Assembly: GCA_015657535.1 (NCBI GenBank) | Contig: JADHZB010001087.1 | Location: forward strand, 3,495 to 37,574 | DNA: 34,080 nucleotides | Reading direction: 5' to 3' | Origin: Nephromyces sp. MM_2019 | Lineage: Eukaryota; Apicomplexa; Aconoidasida; Nephromycida | Shown here: piece by piece, positions 12,552-24,673 of the stretch | Numbering within the stretch: position 1 is the first letter of the stretch | Layout of the letters: each line of letters starts with the position of its first letter | Position numbers and translations under genes: made by a program | Notes under the pieces: model-generated | Told to the model about the DNA's origin: nothing | Seen by the model: the letters and a program-made list of their open reading frames with translations, nothing else | The model's database searches: none

Positions 12552-15500
12552 ATTGAGATACACACAGATAATATATGATCAAATATAATAAAGGTGTACT
12601 AGTAAAGTTAATGTGCTTGTGTGTGTAGGTGGACAGTTCATAGTATTTATACCTTTAAAGTAAGCATATTGCACATATATGAAGTCAATATATCATATTA
12701 CACACACTTACTTCCTTAGTAGTATTTGTAAATTTTTTGTTTTTCATTTGTGTGTAAAATAATAACTGAGTTGACAAGATTTGGGCTGAGTTCCAGTGTG
12801 TAATTTCATATATTGAACGTGCCTCTTTAAATGTAAGATGTGAGTTAGATAACTGATTACAAAATAAATATATATACACACACACACACGCAAATGTGTG
12901 ATTATATAGCCACAAATAGACGTGGGTGTGTGTATATTTGTGATTTTTGATGTATGCATCAATATATCTCTAGAGTATCTACTCATGTGTGTAAATTTGT
13001 GGGAGTGTGTATAATTTTGTGTATATATGTATGCATGTGTGTAGGCTTATGTTTGTAGGTGGGATTGTGTGTGTGCCTGTGTGTGCAATTTTGTGTGTGA
13101 ATGTATAATAGTGTGCATGTGTGTATATGTAGTGTAAGTATGTATCTATTCTGATACTTGAAATTGTGAGTATATTTTTTATGGGTATATAAGTATATAT
13201 TTTTTCATGAGTGTTTGAGTGTGTTTATATACATGTGATTGTGTGTATATTGTTGGCATATAAATGTGTGTGTGTGTATGTGAATTTATTTACATTGTAA
13301 ATCCCAATAAGAAATCGGATAATATCTTTCAATTTAGCTCTACCCTGAGCTTCCTTTGCAAATCTTTTACACGCCCCCTTTTTACTACACTGTTTACACA
13401 CCTAAATTATAATGTGTGTAAAATGTGTTATATAAGTGGTGTGTGTGGTTGGTATAGTGTGTATAAAATTAAGTCTTAGATGTGTTGAAAATATATACAT
13501 CTAGATGTGTAAACATGAATGTAGAAGAAGAATGGTGTGTGTTTAAAAAGTAATATCAGTGTTTGTGGAATTGTATAAGATATATATATGAAATTGTGTG
13601 TGTTTGTGTATAAATATTGATAAGTATTAAGATGAATGTGTGAGTCAGTGTAAAGATATATACGTGTGTGTATATAAAAATATGTGGGTAGAAATGTAAT
13701 GTTATTTATTGAAATGTGTGTAAAGTAAATATAAAATATTACAGAAATTTCGGGGATAGCAAAAAAGGCCCTAAGTCGTTTGGTTGAATTTATAATTTTT
13801 TGTGGAGATGTCTGAGGTATCTTCTTTTCCCTTTAAAATACACACAAATATATACACACAAATATTTTACACACAAATATATACACACAAATATTTTACA
13901 CACAAATATTTTACACACAAATATATACACACAAATATATACACACAAATATTTTACACACAAATATATACACACAAATATATACACACAAATATTTTAC
14001 ACACAAATATATACACACAAATATTTTACACACAAATATATACACACAAATATTTTACACACAAATATTTCACATACTATTTTCACTCATAATTAATACA
14101 TAAGGTAAAGATATATAAATAACAATGCTGAAAAATGTACATACATACACAGAATTGGGTATTAGCACCTCTAAGTGCAAGCAAATTTAGATACATAAGT
14201 ACATAGTGAGTACATACACACATTCACACACACACACATACATACACAAACGCACATATACATAGACACACACACACATACACACACAGCCATACACACA
14301 CATACACACACACAGCCATACACACACATACACACACACAGCCATACACACACATACACATACACACAAACATACACACATACACATACACACAAACATA
14401 CACACAAACATACACACATACACATACACACAAACATACACACAAACATACACACAAACATACACACACATACACACACATACAAACACACATACTTTTT
14501 TCGTTTTGGGTTAGTTATAGGGCATTCTTTCTTCAAAAGGGTTGTGAGAAGTTGTACATCCAATTTTGACATTTCGATCGAATTTTGTAAGTCACTACTA
14601 CGGTCAGATATATTCCAAAGAGTGTGTTTCATCTAATTTATACACACACACACATATAATTCATTTTTGATGTATTAATATATATATATATATATATATA
14701 TAAGTATATACGTTGGGTGAGTTAGTTTGTGTGTGTAGTTAACTTAAAAGATTTAGAATCTATAGGGTGTATATTGTGCATATTAAACTATTTTATGGGT
14801 ATCAAGTTTTATTTGTGTATGTGTGGTGTGTGTGGTATAATTTGTCTATGTGTGTGTGTGTGTGTTGTAGAATTTCTCTAGCTGTGTGTGTGTGCGGTAT
14901 ATTTTGTGTAAGTGTACGTGCAGCTTATTTTTTGGTGTGTAAGTCCTGTATTAATGTTTCTATTCGTATATAGTTTTTTATGTGTATATATTTAGTTTAT
15001 TTTGTATCTGTGTGTATGTACCTCAACACGATCAATCGTTTTCTGGGGATCTCCATTAACCCGACGAGTCAATTCAACCATTGTAGTCTGAAATGGGCTG
15101 ACGGCCTTCCTATAGTTGTAGGTGTATGTGTGTGTAAGGTTATTTGGTTGGTGTAATATCAAATCAGATGTGTGTGTATCATTGGATGGTTGGGATGTTT
15201 CTGTAATCTCCATTGGAGTGTGTGTGTGAGCAGTTGATTCTTCATTTGAAATATTCGAATAGGGGTTAAATTTGGTATGTATAGTGTGTGATATTTGATT
15301 GTTTGGGGTTTCTTGTGTGTGTGAGGGATACCTAGTTTTATTGGGTGGGTGTGTGTGTCGAAAATATTGTGCTGGCTTTGTGTGTGTTTGTTTTGTGTGT
15401 GCATTTGTTTTTGTTCGAGTTCTGTAGCTACGTGAGATAAGGCTGTGTGTGTGTGTAAAATGATTCAGGTCGTGTAAACTTGTGAGCTCTGATTGTTTTG

Positions 15501-16038
15501 TGTGTGTGTGTTTGTGTGGGAGTAGACTTGTGAGATAAGGCTTTGAAGCTAGTGTGTAAATATATTTATTTGTCCACAATTTTCTGAGGGGCTGTAAAGA
15601 CCCCGGATGAGGTGTGTACATCTTCACACATGTCAAGCTTAAATTATATATATATATATATGTGCCTATGTATGTGTATTATGTGTTGTGTTTGTGTTGG
15701 GTGTGTGTTATGTGCATGGGTGTAGGTGTGTGTATATATGCCTGTGTATAGTAGTGTATATATGCCTGTAAGTCTTTATATGAGCGAGCATGAATGTCTG
15801 TGAATGTATGTGTTAGTGTGTAAATGTCAGTGTGTGGGTTTATATATATATATAAACATAGATATGTCGTAAAGTTTATCTATATATCTATGTAAATTAT
15901 GTATGTATGTGTGAGTTTGCGTATATCTATATATACATATATATTTAGGTAAGCTCTCTTTCTGAGCAATTGAAAATGTGTGTGTAAAAGTTCTTGGGCT
16001 AGGTTAAAAAATTTGGATTGTGTGTGTGGGTTTAAAAT
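8949..16038 (-). CDS. Large multi-exon protein of unknown function, Thr-His rich, with a CxxC-x5-C motif
   Basis: Sixteen minus-strand exons join with matching phases: 16038-15937, 15591-15022 (start may be 15637), 14632-14496, 13830-13743, 13401-13294, 12852-12712, 12484-12413, 12170-12088, 11834-11747, 11617-11498, 11382-11230, 10890-10834, 10509-10404, 10335-10282, 9891-9800 and 9531-9247. A 12-nt last exon (8960-8949, VPP stop) is likely; otherwise the frame stops at 9235. About 750 residues are resolved and the 5' end is missing. Visible parts are a basic Leu-rich start (FQLLRKRAYLNIY), a low-complexity stretch with HTHT runs, CKQCSKKGACKRF followed by LKDIIRFLIGIYN (exon 5), and VWENSWTINDVIKEIDY (exon 11). 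The Cys cluster may bind metal. No signal peptide or membrane helix is seen in the resolved part, and I do not recognise the family. CA repeats run through introns and exons alike, so Thr-His tracts probably arise from repeat growth. Confidence 0.75.
13838..14075. repeat. 14/15-nt minisatellite in intron of the large minus gene
   Basis: About 15 alternating units of acacaaatatatac and acacaaatattttac, running up to the 3' splice site at 13831 on the minus strand. The paired plus open frames 13800-14096 (YTQIFYTQIYTHKY) are the repeat read in two frames. Confidence 0.92.
14210..14494. repeat. CA/CATA microsatellite, TG on the sense strand
   Basis: Almost uninterrupted cacaca, cataca and caaaca. 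On the minus (sense) strand it starts directly at the donor gtatgtgtg of the exon ending at 14496, so this intron is TG-rich at its 5' end. The CV-rich minus open frames here (14171-14493) are artefacts of the repeat. Confidence 0.92.
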
Positions 16039-17189
16039 CTATTATTAAGTGTGTAAATGTGTGATATGTGTATTTAAGATATTTGGCTTATATTACTAAT
16101 TTTCTAAGGCATTTGCCCTAAATAATCTGTTGTGTGTTCATTTCGAAGGTCTAAATTGGAATTGTTAGTGTATATTTATATGCGTGTATGTGTATGTGTG
16201 TATATATATGTGTTTGTGTGCGTTTGTATGCGTAGACATGTGAGTTCAAAATTTGTGTATATGTGTGTGTGCATGTGTGTTTTTAATTTTTTGCTTATAT
16301 GTATTCAGTGTGTAGCTGTGTATAAAGGCCAAATAATTTGGCCTTTGTTCTAAATATGTATGTAACACAATGTGTAGGTGTTGTGATGATTTAATGCATC
16401 CTATATGTAAAAAAAAATTAACATGAATTTGTAGTGTGTGTATATGAAGTGTTTTGTGTGTGCCTGCCTGATATATAATTGAATGTAGTAACAATTAATA
16501 GTATCTAAATTCTAGCATATTTGATTCTGGTTGTTAGTGTACTTTATATCATCATCAAGTTTGATCATTACTTGCATATAAAATATTAATACAAACATAC
16601 ACACGTTTACATACAATTACACATACACACACATACACACACACAAACTAAACAAACGTACATACATACATATTTAAAGTTAAATAACATCCAGTCCATT
16701 ATTTACTGTCATCCTTATTTACTCTCCCCCTCCTTCCTACATTTCAACATCTCTAAATTTTCATCTACACACACCTCTATTATACAAAACAATCCCTATT
16801 CACACAAATACATATCATCAAATACATACACATACATCATCAAATAAACACATACACACCCCTTAATACATACACACACAATTACATATATAGTTAATCA
16901 AACTTAATCATATAACACTCTCCATCACATCCTGTATGAGCTACCCCTCTTTAATATCACACACAACACCCCTTTAAACCACCCAGGCACACATAGTCAA
17001 ACACAACACAGCCCCCAAAATCCTTTTCGCGTACACACACCCAGTCATACCTTCAATATATAGTCCTTTACAAACATAAGCCCTACAAAATCATCCCATC
17101 AACACATCTCACACACTTACACACAGACAACATTCTACACGTCCAAACATTCACATATAATTTAATACATCATCAGCCAATACCTTAAA
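16039..17189. other. Divergent intergenic region with unresolved 5' exons of the large minus gene
   Basis: Left part: minus-strand exon candidates for the missing start. These are a 21-nt piece 16117-16097 (GKCLRKL, then gtaatat; phase fits the exon at 16038); a longer open frame ending at 16246 that contains QIHVNFFLHIGCIK and YLEQRPNYLAFIHSY behind the acceptor tatcag; and an ATG frame near 16579 (MQVMIKLDDDIK). They cannot be joined uniquely. Right part, from about 16560: dense plus-strand ACAC with no exons up to the NIP7 start. The segment probably carries promoters for both directions. Confidence 0.45.
16324..16346. repeat. Perfect 23-bp inverted repeat
   Basis: aaaggccaaat, one a, then atttggccttt: eleven-base perfect arms around a single central base, unusually GC-containing for this DNA. 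It lies in the region where the large minus gene begins, inside a minus open frame (QRPNYLAF). Confidence 0.85.
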
Positions 17190-19356
17190 ATGAGGCCACT
17201 TACTTCATCCGAATTGGAAGTTGTTTTCAAGAAATTTGAAAAATTGTAAGCATTTTATACACACACATATAGCTACATACATATAAGGATTCATATACAG
17301 CTACACACAACACTTACACCTCTTGTTATATACACCATAATATATACACACTTAACTCCACACTCTTTATTTTATATATGTTTAAAATATATACGTTTTA
17401 CTATATAGTCCTATTACATACACACCCAACAATAAACGCAAAATACATAAACAAAACAACACACACACAAACAACACTACACGCATAAAAATACATACAC
17501 ATATCTCTAAATAAATATATATTATTTAAAATTTGACCAGTTTGGGAACAAATTTGATGAACGTTTTTGAAGTAGATGGTGTGACCTATGTGTTAAGATT
17601 ACACCGAGAGCGAGTTTATTATGGGAGGTAATATATTTTTGTATGTGTTTGTGTTTATTGTTGTGTGTTTAATTCTTATGTGTGTGTTTACTATCTGTGT
17701 GTTTGTGTATATACTTGAGAAGAAATCTATTGCACATGCAATAATATCTCTTTAACTTTGTTTATTTCTGTAAATGTATATAACTCTTCCTCATTTGTTT
17801 ATCTATAATGTCTTGCCCAGATGTCATAATGTATACACTTATTTACACACACACACATTGCTATCTATTCATTTACAGGGAAGATTTAATCAACCTCTCT
17901 GTGCGTATTCCTCGAAAGCAATTGGTATAGTCTACATATATGTGTGTGTGTATTGATAGGTTTGAGTGGATATAATTGTGTGTATATTTGTGATATATGC
18001 TGTCTAATGTAGCCGTATCTTACCACCTAAAATAATACACATACTTACATAACCCCAACCCTTACACACATAGATGCACGAAGTTCTCTTTAACTTTATA
18101 TATACACAACAGCACACTCCTTCCTCTCTAATAAGACACTCCTAAAATTAATTAACATTGATTATACTATAACATATTAGCTAACTAATATCTCTCTAAA
18201 AACCTTTTAGTAATAGTGCACACATATTTTATCAAACCCACACACTTTTACAAAACATCTTTTTACACATTTTTAGTAAAAACTTTCAATACATATTTTC
18301 AATACACATTTCCAATACACATTTCCAATACACATTTTCAATACACATTTTCAATACACATTTTCAATACACATTTTCGATACACAATTTTAACAGATAT
18401 CAATGGGCACATGTTTGGGCAAATTTACCAAAACTAAAAAATTTCGAATTCTCGTAACCTGTATGGATTTCTTGGCACGTCATTCAAAACATAAAGTTTG
18501 GTTGAGTAGTGCTGGTGAACAGAGCTATGTGTATGGTAACCATGTGATTAAGGTATGTACACAAATACACCAACACACGTATATACGCATACGTATATAT
18601 ATACGTGTATTTTTTGAAAAATATCTACATTTCTGTGAGATTATGGTATAGCTTTGTGTATTTTTGACAAGATTTTGTATACATATGGAATTGCACACAC
18701 AAAATAGGCTAAAACTAACATATAATAAGACTACACCAACAGATATATATACACTTTTTATTATCGAATTGATATTAAGTATCAAATATGTATTATAAAA
18801 TTCATTTGTAGAGATATCTGGCTCGTATAACAGAAAATACACCCAAAAATAGTGGTGTAGTGGTGTTGTCACCTAGTGAAATTCCCTTAGGATTTGGTGT
18901 CACTTCAAAGAGTACAGAGGAAATGCGATCAGCAAATACTGAGGCTATTGTTGTTTTTCATCAGGTAAAATGATTACATACAAGATTATATGAATAGATA
19001 CACACATTTATATATACTCGTACATAAAAATATGTACACATATATCTTATATATACAAAGACATGAATCTAAATATATACATTTATGCTAACTATGCAGC
19101 CACATGAATATATATATATATATATTAGCACATATAGACTCATATTTACAATTTTGTACACAAATATATTAGATATACAACAACATGAACATATATTCGC
19201 ACATATATATATAAGTTTATACGAATATATACACATATTAGCTACATACACACATCAACATTATATATACATATATATATTTATATACATATTTACTTCT
19301 TATCTTCGCAGGCTGATATAGGAGAGTACTTACGTGATGAAGCTGATTTGGTATAA
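17190..19356 (+). CDS. NIP7: 60S ribosome subunit biogenesis protein NIP7, six exons
   Basis: Exons 17190-17245, 17541-17627, 17879-17924, 18397-18552, 18812-18964 and 19312-19356 join in phase to exactly 180 residues, the usual length of eukaryotic NIP7. Conserved segments appear in order: [64 protein letters not shown] with [37 protein letters not shown], and the C-terminal [14 protein letters not shown]. The first half is the NIP7-specific domain; the second half (from about residue 95) is a PUA RNA-binding domain. NIP7 acts in nucleolar pre-60S assembly and pre-rRNA processing. It starts about 1.1 kb from the divergent large gene. Introns 2 and 3 are TG-rich near the donor and CA-rich near the acceptor. 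Confidence 0.97.
18284..18390. repeat. 13-nt minisatellite before NIP7 exon 4
   Basis: Eight copies of a 13-base unit (aatacacattttc, with ttcc variants) end six bases before the acceptor cag at 18394-18396. Thirteen is not a multiple of three, so the plus open frame 18216-18437 through it is spurious except for its overlap with exon 4. Confidence 0.93.
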
Positions 19357-20216
19357 TGGAAAATTTTTGGTTATGATATTTTATACGAATACATAACTTC
19401 AAATTTTACACACAAAATTGTTTTTTGGAATCTGAGTTCCTCACTTTGGAAAATGAAATTATTTTATATTTTCGATAAAAATTTACCATTTTGTAGTAAA
19501 AGAATCTTAGACACAAATAATAATTTGTGTGATTTTTTAACAAGTTGTTTTGAATATTTCAAAACCGGTTTTACACACATTTACACTTACACACACCATT
19601 CGACCACCTTTAGATATAAATTTGAATTTTTTCAGGAAATTAAATATTTTTAAATTTGGTGTATACACGCACCACACAACTAGACTCCTATAATCTATTT
19701 TTATCGAAATACAACTTGGCATATTCTTTACCTCTAAATATATATATATATATACTGTATTACACAATTTAAAATATATTTGTGTAAAAGAATTATATTT
19801 GTAGATTAAATGTTAGATTAAAGGAACTTTAAAAACTCAAATTTAAGCAAGAGAAAATGTTATAAAAATTGATTTCAATCTTTTTATATCTTTATTTTAT
19901 AGATATATTAAATGCAAGACTTAAGATATGTTCGTGTGTTCAGCATTATGTAGTGTGTGTGAGTAATTTTTATTAAAGGATATTATATTATATAAAAAAA
20001 TCATTCAAGATTACTTAGTAATATGAAAGTATGTGTGATTTTTGTATGTATGCTGTGTATCTGCTCAAGTTACTTAATTTTATTAGATGTTAAAACTAAA
20101 TTTTCATATAACTTTTAGCTACAAAACAACTAATTCAACAAATTAGATTTTTAAAAATCCAAATAATTGTGAATTCGAATTATAATTTATTTTTACACAA
20201 CTTTACTATTCCAAAA
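19357..20216. other. Intergenic spacer between two plus-strand genes
   Basis: AT-rich, with CA/TG runs fading out by about 19800. An open frame at 19453-19653 (66 codons, starting MKLFYIFDKNLPFCSKRIL) could be a short peptide but has no recognisable feature, so I do not call it. The minus frame 19767-19537 overlaps it and is also not convincing. Confidence 0.5.
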
Positions 20217-23200
20217 ATGAAGCTTTTAATTGCCTATTTGTCACTTAGTATATATATATTTGGATTATTCACAAGTGCAGTCAAATTTAGTCAAATTTTG
20301 TCACATAATGAATTGCACTTTCTTAAGCCACATACGGGTAATATATAACTTTTAGTACATATAAGTGTATGTGTGTATGTCATGTTGACTAGGGTGAATT
20401 TTTATATGTTTTGGTAATGTCGATTGTCCTTAGGTGATATATTAGCTAATTTTGAAAGGGAAATAATAAACACTGTGGGTTTGAGTCTGAAAGATTATTT
20501 TTCATTAATTGATCAGGAAATTTACAAATCAAAATATTTTGATGGGTTTGTCTATACATAAAAATGTGTATATCTTTTAATATATGTTTATCCTTTTGAT
20601 TATGATTCTAGTTACTCAAATTCCAAATGTGGTGAATTAAATTTATTCTACTTGTGTTAAGCATTATATATATATAATATAATAACAGGAAATTCGTATT
20701 AATCCGACTCCATTGGCGCACCGAATTATTCATATTAAATGAATTTAAAGATTTTATAAACAAAAGGTGAAATCTCAACACATACATATTCTGAAAATAT
20801 AAGTAAATACTAATAACAACTACTTATAATATTTACTTAGTATATAATATTCATAAACAGATTCAAAAAAATAAACTAAACAATACCTTTGTATATGTAT
20901 AAGATAGATATTTATATGTTATACAACCCTTGTGTGTGAGAAAACCTACCTTATTAATAAATAATTAATTCCATCATATTGCTCTGTTTGTTGTATATTT
21001 AAAACAATTCAGTATAAAAATTGCTAAGCCAAGATTTATAATTTTTGGGAAGAGGTAAAAGATTCACCTGAACAGCGTTAATTGTATCTAGTTATGTTTT
21101 TAGTTTTTATTCCAACACGTTACATCTAGTTTAGTGAAATCACAAAATGTATTCAATCACACTTTTCAACACATAAATGTATATAAGCAAATATTTTTGT
21201 GAAAAATTTAGGCAAAAAAATTCAATGTTGAACAGTGATTGGATTGAAAGTCAGACAACAAAATTGTTACCACTTGATTGGGACAGTTCAAAGTCCTACT
21301 GCCCTTATAAATTACCAAGCTGGAGTCAAATTACTTCTCAGTGTAAATATGATGAAATTAAAGATTCCAGCGATAAATTCAATTATTGTGAATTTGAATT
21401 TGAGTTTGTAAAGCATCAAAATGAAAGTTATATACAAAATATGCAACAATTGTCTGAAAAATTAGCAGATTTATTTGATGCAAATAACGATTCGAATTTC
21501 TTCAAGTGAATCTTACTTATTTGTTTTATATATACACACAATCATATCTTAGAGTGCCTTAGTTGTTTATTACTATAATTTGAGTCAAATTGTGTTAGTA
21601 TTCTTATGGTTTTATAATTTCTAGTTGGCTAAATTTGTATGCATTTTTCAATACTTGAAACAGAAGACCTATTGTTGTTGTGCTAAATGAAAAGAAACCA
21701 GAGTTTGAATACCAACTCAAAAAAAGTTTGGCATACGCGTAAGTAATTTAGATGTATAACTAATAAATAATATTCACATTTATATGGATCTGTATCAATG
21801 TATCTATACAAATCTTCAAGTTGTTGTGTAGGTGTGTATGATGTATATATAATGCTTTAACTCTTTATATAATGTTTTGTGTATAATCTATAATTGTCTT
21901 AAAACGTGTTTGACTGTTGTGTAGATGCTTTTTGTGCTTTATAATTCTTTAGCTTGTATTTATAAATATGTGATTTACGGCTATTTGTTAAAATTAGCAA
22001 AAAGGGGACAGCAGTCTTTAAAACGACAGAGGATGAAGGTGCACTATTTGCTGTGTTAACTGGTTCAACTTATAAAAATTTGAACAAAGACCCATTGTGA
22101 GGTTCTTGTAAATTTGCTATAAAAAACATAAATATTTTTTTAATTGCTTTTCAAATTGATGGCTTGCTTTAACAAATCTATGATAGTTATACAAAATTAA
22201 TGTGATAATTTCACTGAGCTGGTTTTAATCAGCTCTATGTGCGTGAGTAGTAAGCTATTTCAAACTAGTGTTCCTAATATAAACATAATCTCCATAAAAT
22301 TCATAAACTAGAATCTTATGAGCTAGATCCTTGAATCTTCATAAAACCTTATTGCTCTGATTGTTTGTAAATAGGCACTTCATCATAATTGCATATGGAA
22401 GGTGAGTCTATTATGTTGGTATTGTATCCTTTATTCACTTTTGCTAAATCATTTTGAATGAATCGAGAGACTTGTATATACTTGAAAAAGGATTTATTTA
22501 GGACTTGACAAATAGAGTTAATTTTATTCCTACATTACTCAAATTTTTTATAAACTTTCTTTGTAACGCTTAAGGAAGGGAAAGCTTACACTTGACCAGG
22601 GATTTTTAAATCATGTGAAAATTGGTATACCCACAAAGGAGGCACTTCAGCATCAGCTAGAAATTAATTTGAAATCACAAAACTCCAAAAGTTGTCTTTC
22701 ATTTTATGACCCTACACATCCCAGTGATATTGGACGTATAAATCAATTTGCGAGTGATGTTAATGAGTTTGTTATTTTACTACAAAAGGAACTAGAAAGT
22801 GAACCATTATGTGCAATGGATGCCAAGTAATTCTTTTATTGCTTATATATTAACTTAAGTGCGCTTTGTGTTTGTTGAAAAAAAAAACTCAACACAGACA
22901 TGGCTAATTAATGTATATATGTATCTTGCTAATTGTCTATTTTTTATTAAAATAGGTAATTCCAAAATTTATAGTCATGTAGAACTTTGATATTTCGAAA
23001 ATTTTAGTTAATTTAAGTCAATTCACGAATTTTCTATGTTTGCAATATCAAAAATATTCAGTAACAAGAAAATCTGTATGGTAGTTATCATAAAGTCATC
23101 AATAATAGGTATCCAACCAGAAATCAAGATCCCCCTTCATTCTGTGGTTAACTTCATGGAATATATAACTTTTTTAACAATAATATTTCTAATTTTCTCA

Positions 23201-23248
23201 CTAGTAGGAACTTATAGGTATATTTTTTCTTTTAGAATTCGTAAGTAA
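20217..23248 (+). CDS. Type I membrane protein of unknown function, ten exons
   Basis: Exons 20217-20337, 20434-20545, 20612-20653, 20689-20766, 21188-21505, 21664-21738, 21998-22096, 22375-22401, 22575-22826 and 23062-23248 join with consistent phases to 436 residues. The start (MKLLIAYLSLSIYIFGLFTS) is a clear signal peptide. The middle holds YFDGYSNSKCGELNLFYLKF, RLHWRTELFILNEF, RPIVVVLNEKKPEFEY and LHFIIIAYGRRKGKL, with a moderate number of Cys suited to a lumenal domain. Residues about 409-429 (YITFLTIIFLIFSLVG...) form a membrane helix followed by a short basic tail ending RIRK. I infer an ER, Golgi or surface protein with a lumenal body and a tiny cytosolic tail, and I do not recognise the family. 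Without the last splice the frame stops at 22830 and loses the anchor. A donor-like gtaagt overlaps the final codons, so a further exon is possible. Introns are short and lack CA/TG arrays. Confidence 0.82.
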
Positions 23249-24418
23249 CAAACATCTAATAAATTTAAATTATTTTTATCTATACAAAATCTTGTCTTAT
23301 ACCCGAGGAACGTCCCTGTGATTATGGAATTCACATGTATTTATAAATTAATTAAGCTATCACACATGTATACACAACTAAGTGGATCATATGAGTTAAT
23401 GTAGCGTTCCATACATGCAATATGCTTAGCTATTCAGATATGTGAGTTTTTAATTTAGCATTTACTCTTAGCTCATAAACTATGAACTTATATAAGCATT
23501 TCCTAGATTGAAATCTGCCCCAAAATAAGCGCAAAACATTGATTTCTTAGCAGTGTTGTTATTTATTTCAAATCACACCAAATACTATGATTTAGGAACT
23601 CAATTTCGGTGAAACACAATTTGTTTACAGTATATTGGCAATATTATAGATAATTCGTAAAAAATAACATCTCGATTATGCTAATATGTTTCAATCACAT
23701 TAAAGCTAACCAAGTGCATAATTGTTTTTGTTATATAAAGCATTAAAATATTGCAAGGCATTCTGTTTATGGTTCAAATACTTTGAAAAAAATATGGGTG
23801 CATTTTCTTTTGCATTTTTGCACTATCAAAATATATTTCATCACACTCTCAAACGTTCATAAAGGAATTAGCAGAAATTGAAAATTTTCAAAGTGGAGGG
23901 CAAAATATCATATACCCACTCAAGGATTTTGGAAACTATACTCTTTTGAAGGTGTTGTATATGATAAGTATCCATAGTTCAGGATTAGAATCAGTCTAAA
24001 ATACATTCTGATTCATCTCAGGCTTGAAATAATTTTTTCAATAAAGTGATAAGCAAATAGCAAAAGAAATATTGCAAGACCCGAATAAAAAAACTTGATT
24101 CAAATCTGAGCTAAATGAAACTTGTCTGAAATAATATTTTTTATGAGACAAAAATAAAAAATAGAAAGTGTAAATTAGCTCCAAAGTTAAAGTCAAACTA
24201 GATTATGATTTTAAAGAAAGAAAATCTTAGTATTTCGAAATTATACTGATTGAAAAACATCACAACTATCTAACATAACCTAATCTTAATTACATTACAT
24301 ATAATTTATTTACATGAAATGAAATAAAACTATGGCAATGCTAAAATTGTAAGCAATCAGATAACATAAAGTTAAAAATAAAGCTGTATAGATAAAAGTG
24401 TACTCGAGCATATTACTT
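23249..24418. other. Spacer with one unexplained open frame
   Basis: The plus frame 23787-23999 stays open for 70 codons without an ATG. Its middle (FIKELAEIENFQSGGQ, then IIYPLKDFGNYTLLK before a ggtgttg) reads like an exon, but I find no matching acceptor or partner exon. The rest is plain AT-rich sequence with no repeats and no tRNA-like structure that I can see. Confidence 0.35.
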
Positions 24419-24673
24419 ATGTCACTGATAGCCACTACACAGCTGATCTTTATTGGTTGCCTAGTAGCTAAGAAGGATTCACATCATACATATGTAAATA
24501 AATACCATTCAATTAAGAAAATATAAATAAACAGTCCACCTTAGAATATCAACTGATTAGTACTACTAGATAGGTAAGCTTTCATACAACAGGTGTTAGC
24601 ACACTCCAGCTTTTCCTTAGGTAGCCTCACTAGAGTGTATAGAAGTAGATGATGAGCTTCGCTTGCTTGTAGT
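24419..24673 (+). CDS. Possible small secreted or membrane peptide gene (two exons seen)
   Basis: Candidate exon 24419-24493 encodes MSLIATTQLIFIGCLVAKKD and five more residues, a typical short signal peptide, ending at a gtaaataaa donor like that used by another gene here. A second exon, 24621-24673, sits between an excellent acceptor (ttttccttag) and an excellent donor (gtaagta), and encodes VASLECIEVDDELRLLVV in the matching phase 0. The next exon is ambiguous: two acceptors (about 24712 and 24750) each give a stop within about 12-15 codons, for a total of roughly 55-60 residues. The block is less AT-rich than its surroundings and repeat-free. It might instead be part of a longer gene. Confidence 0.35.

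Noticed and set aside
13800..14096. Plus-strand repeat peptide YTQIFYTQIYTHKY in two frames
   Set aside because: A 14/15-nt minisatellite within an intron; both frames stay open only because the repeat lacks stops.
14171..14493. Long minus-strand open frames rich in Cys and Val
   Set aside because: They are a CA microsatellite read as TGTGTG; only 14496-14632 is a supported exon.
14767..14973. Plus open frame and an exon-like minus stretch (NKLHVHLHKIYRTHTQ)
   Set aside because: The minus stretch would need entry phase 2, but the preceding exon ends in phase 0; the plus frame is TG repeat.
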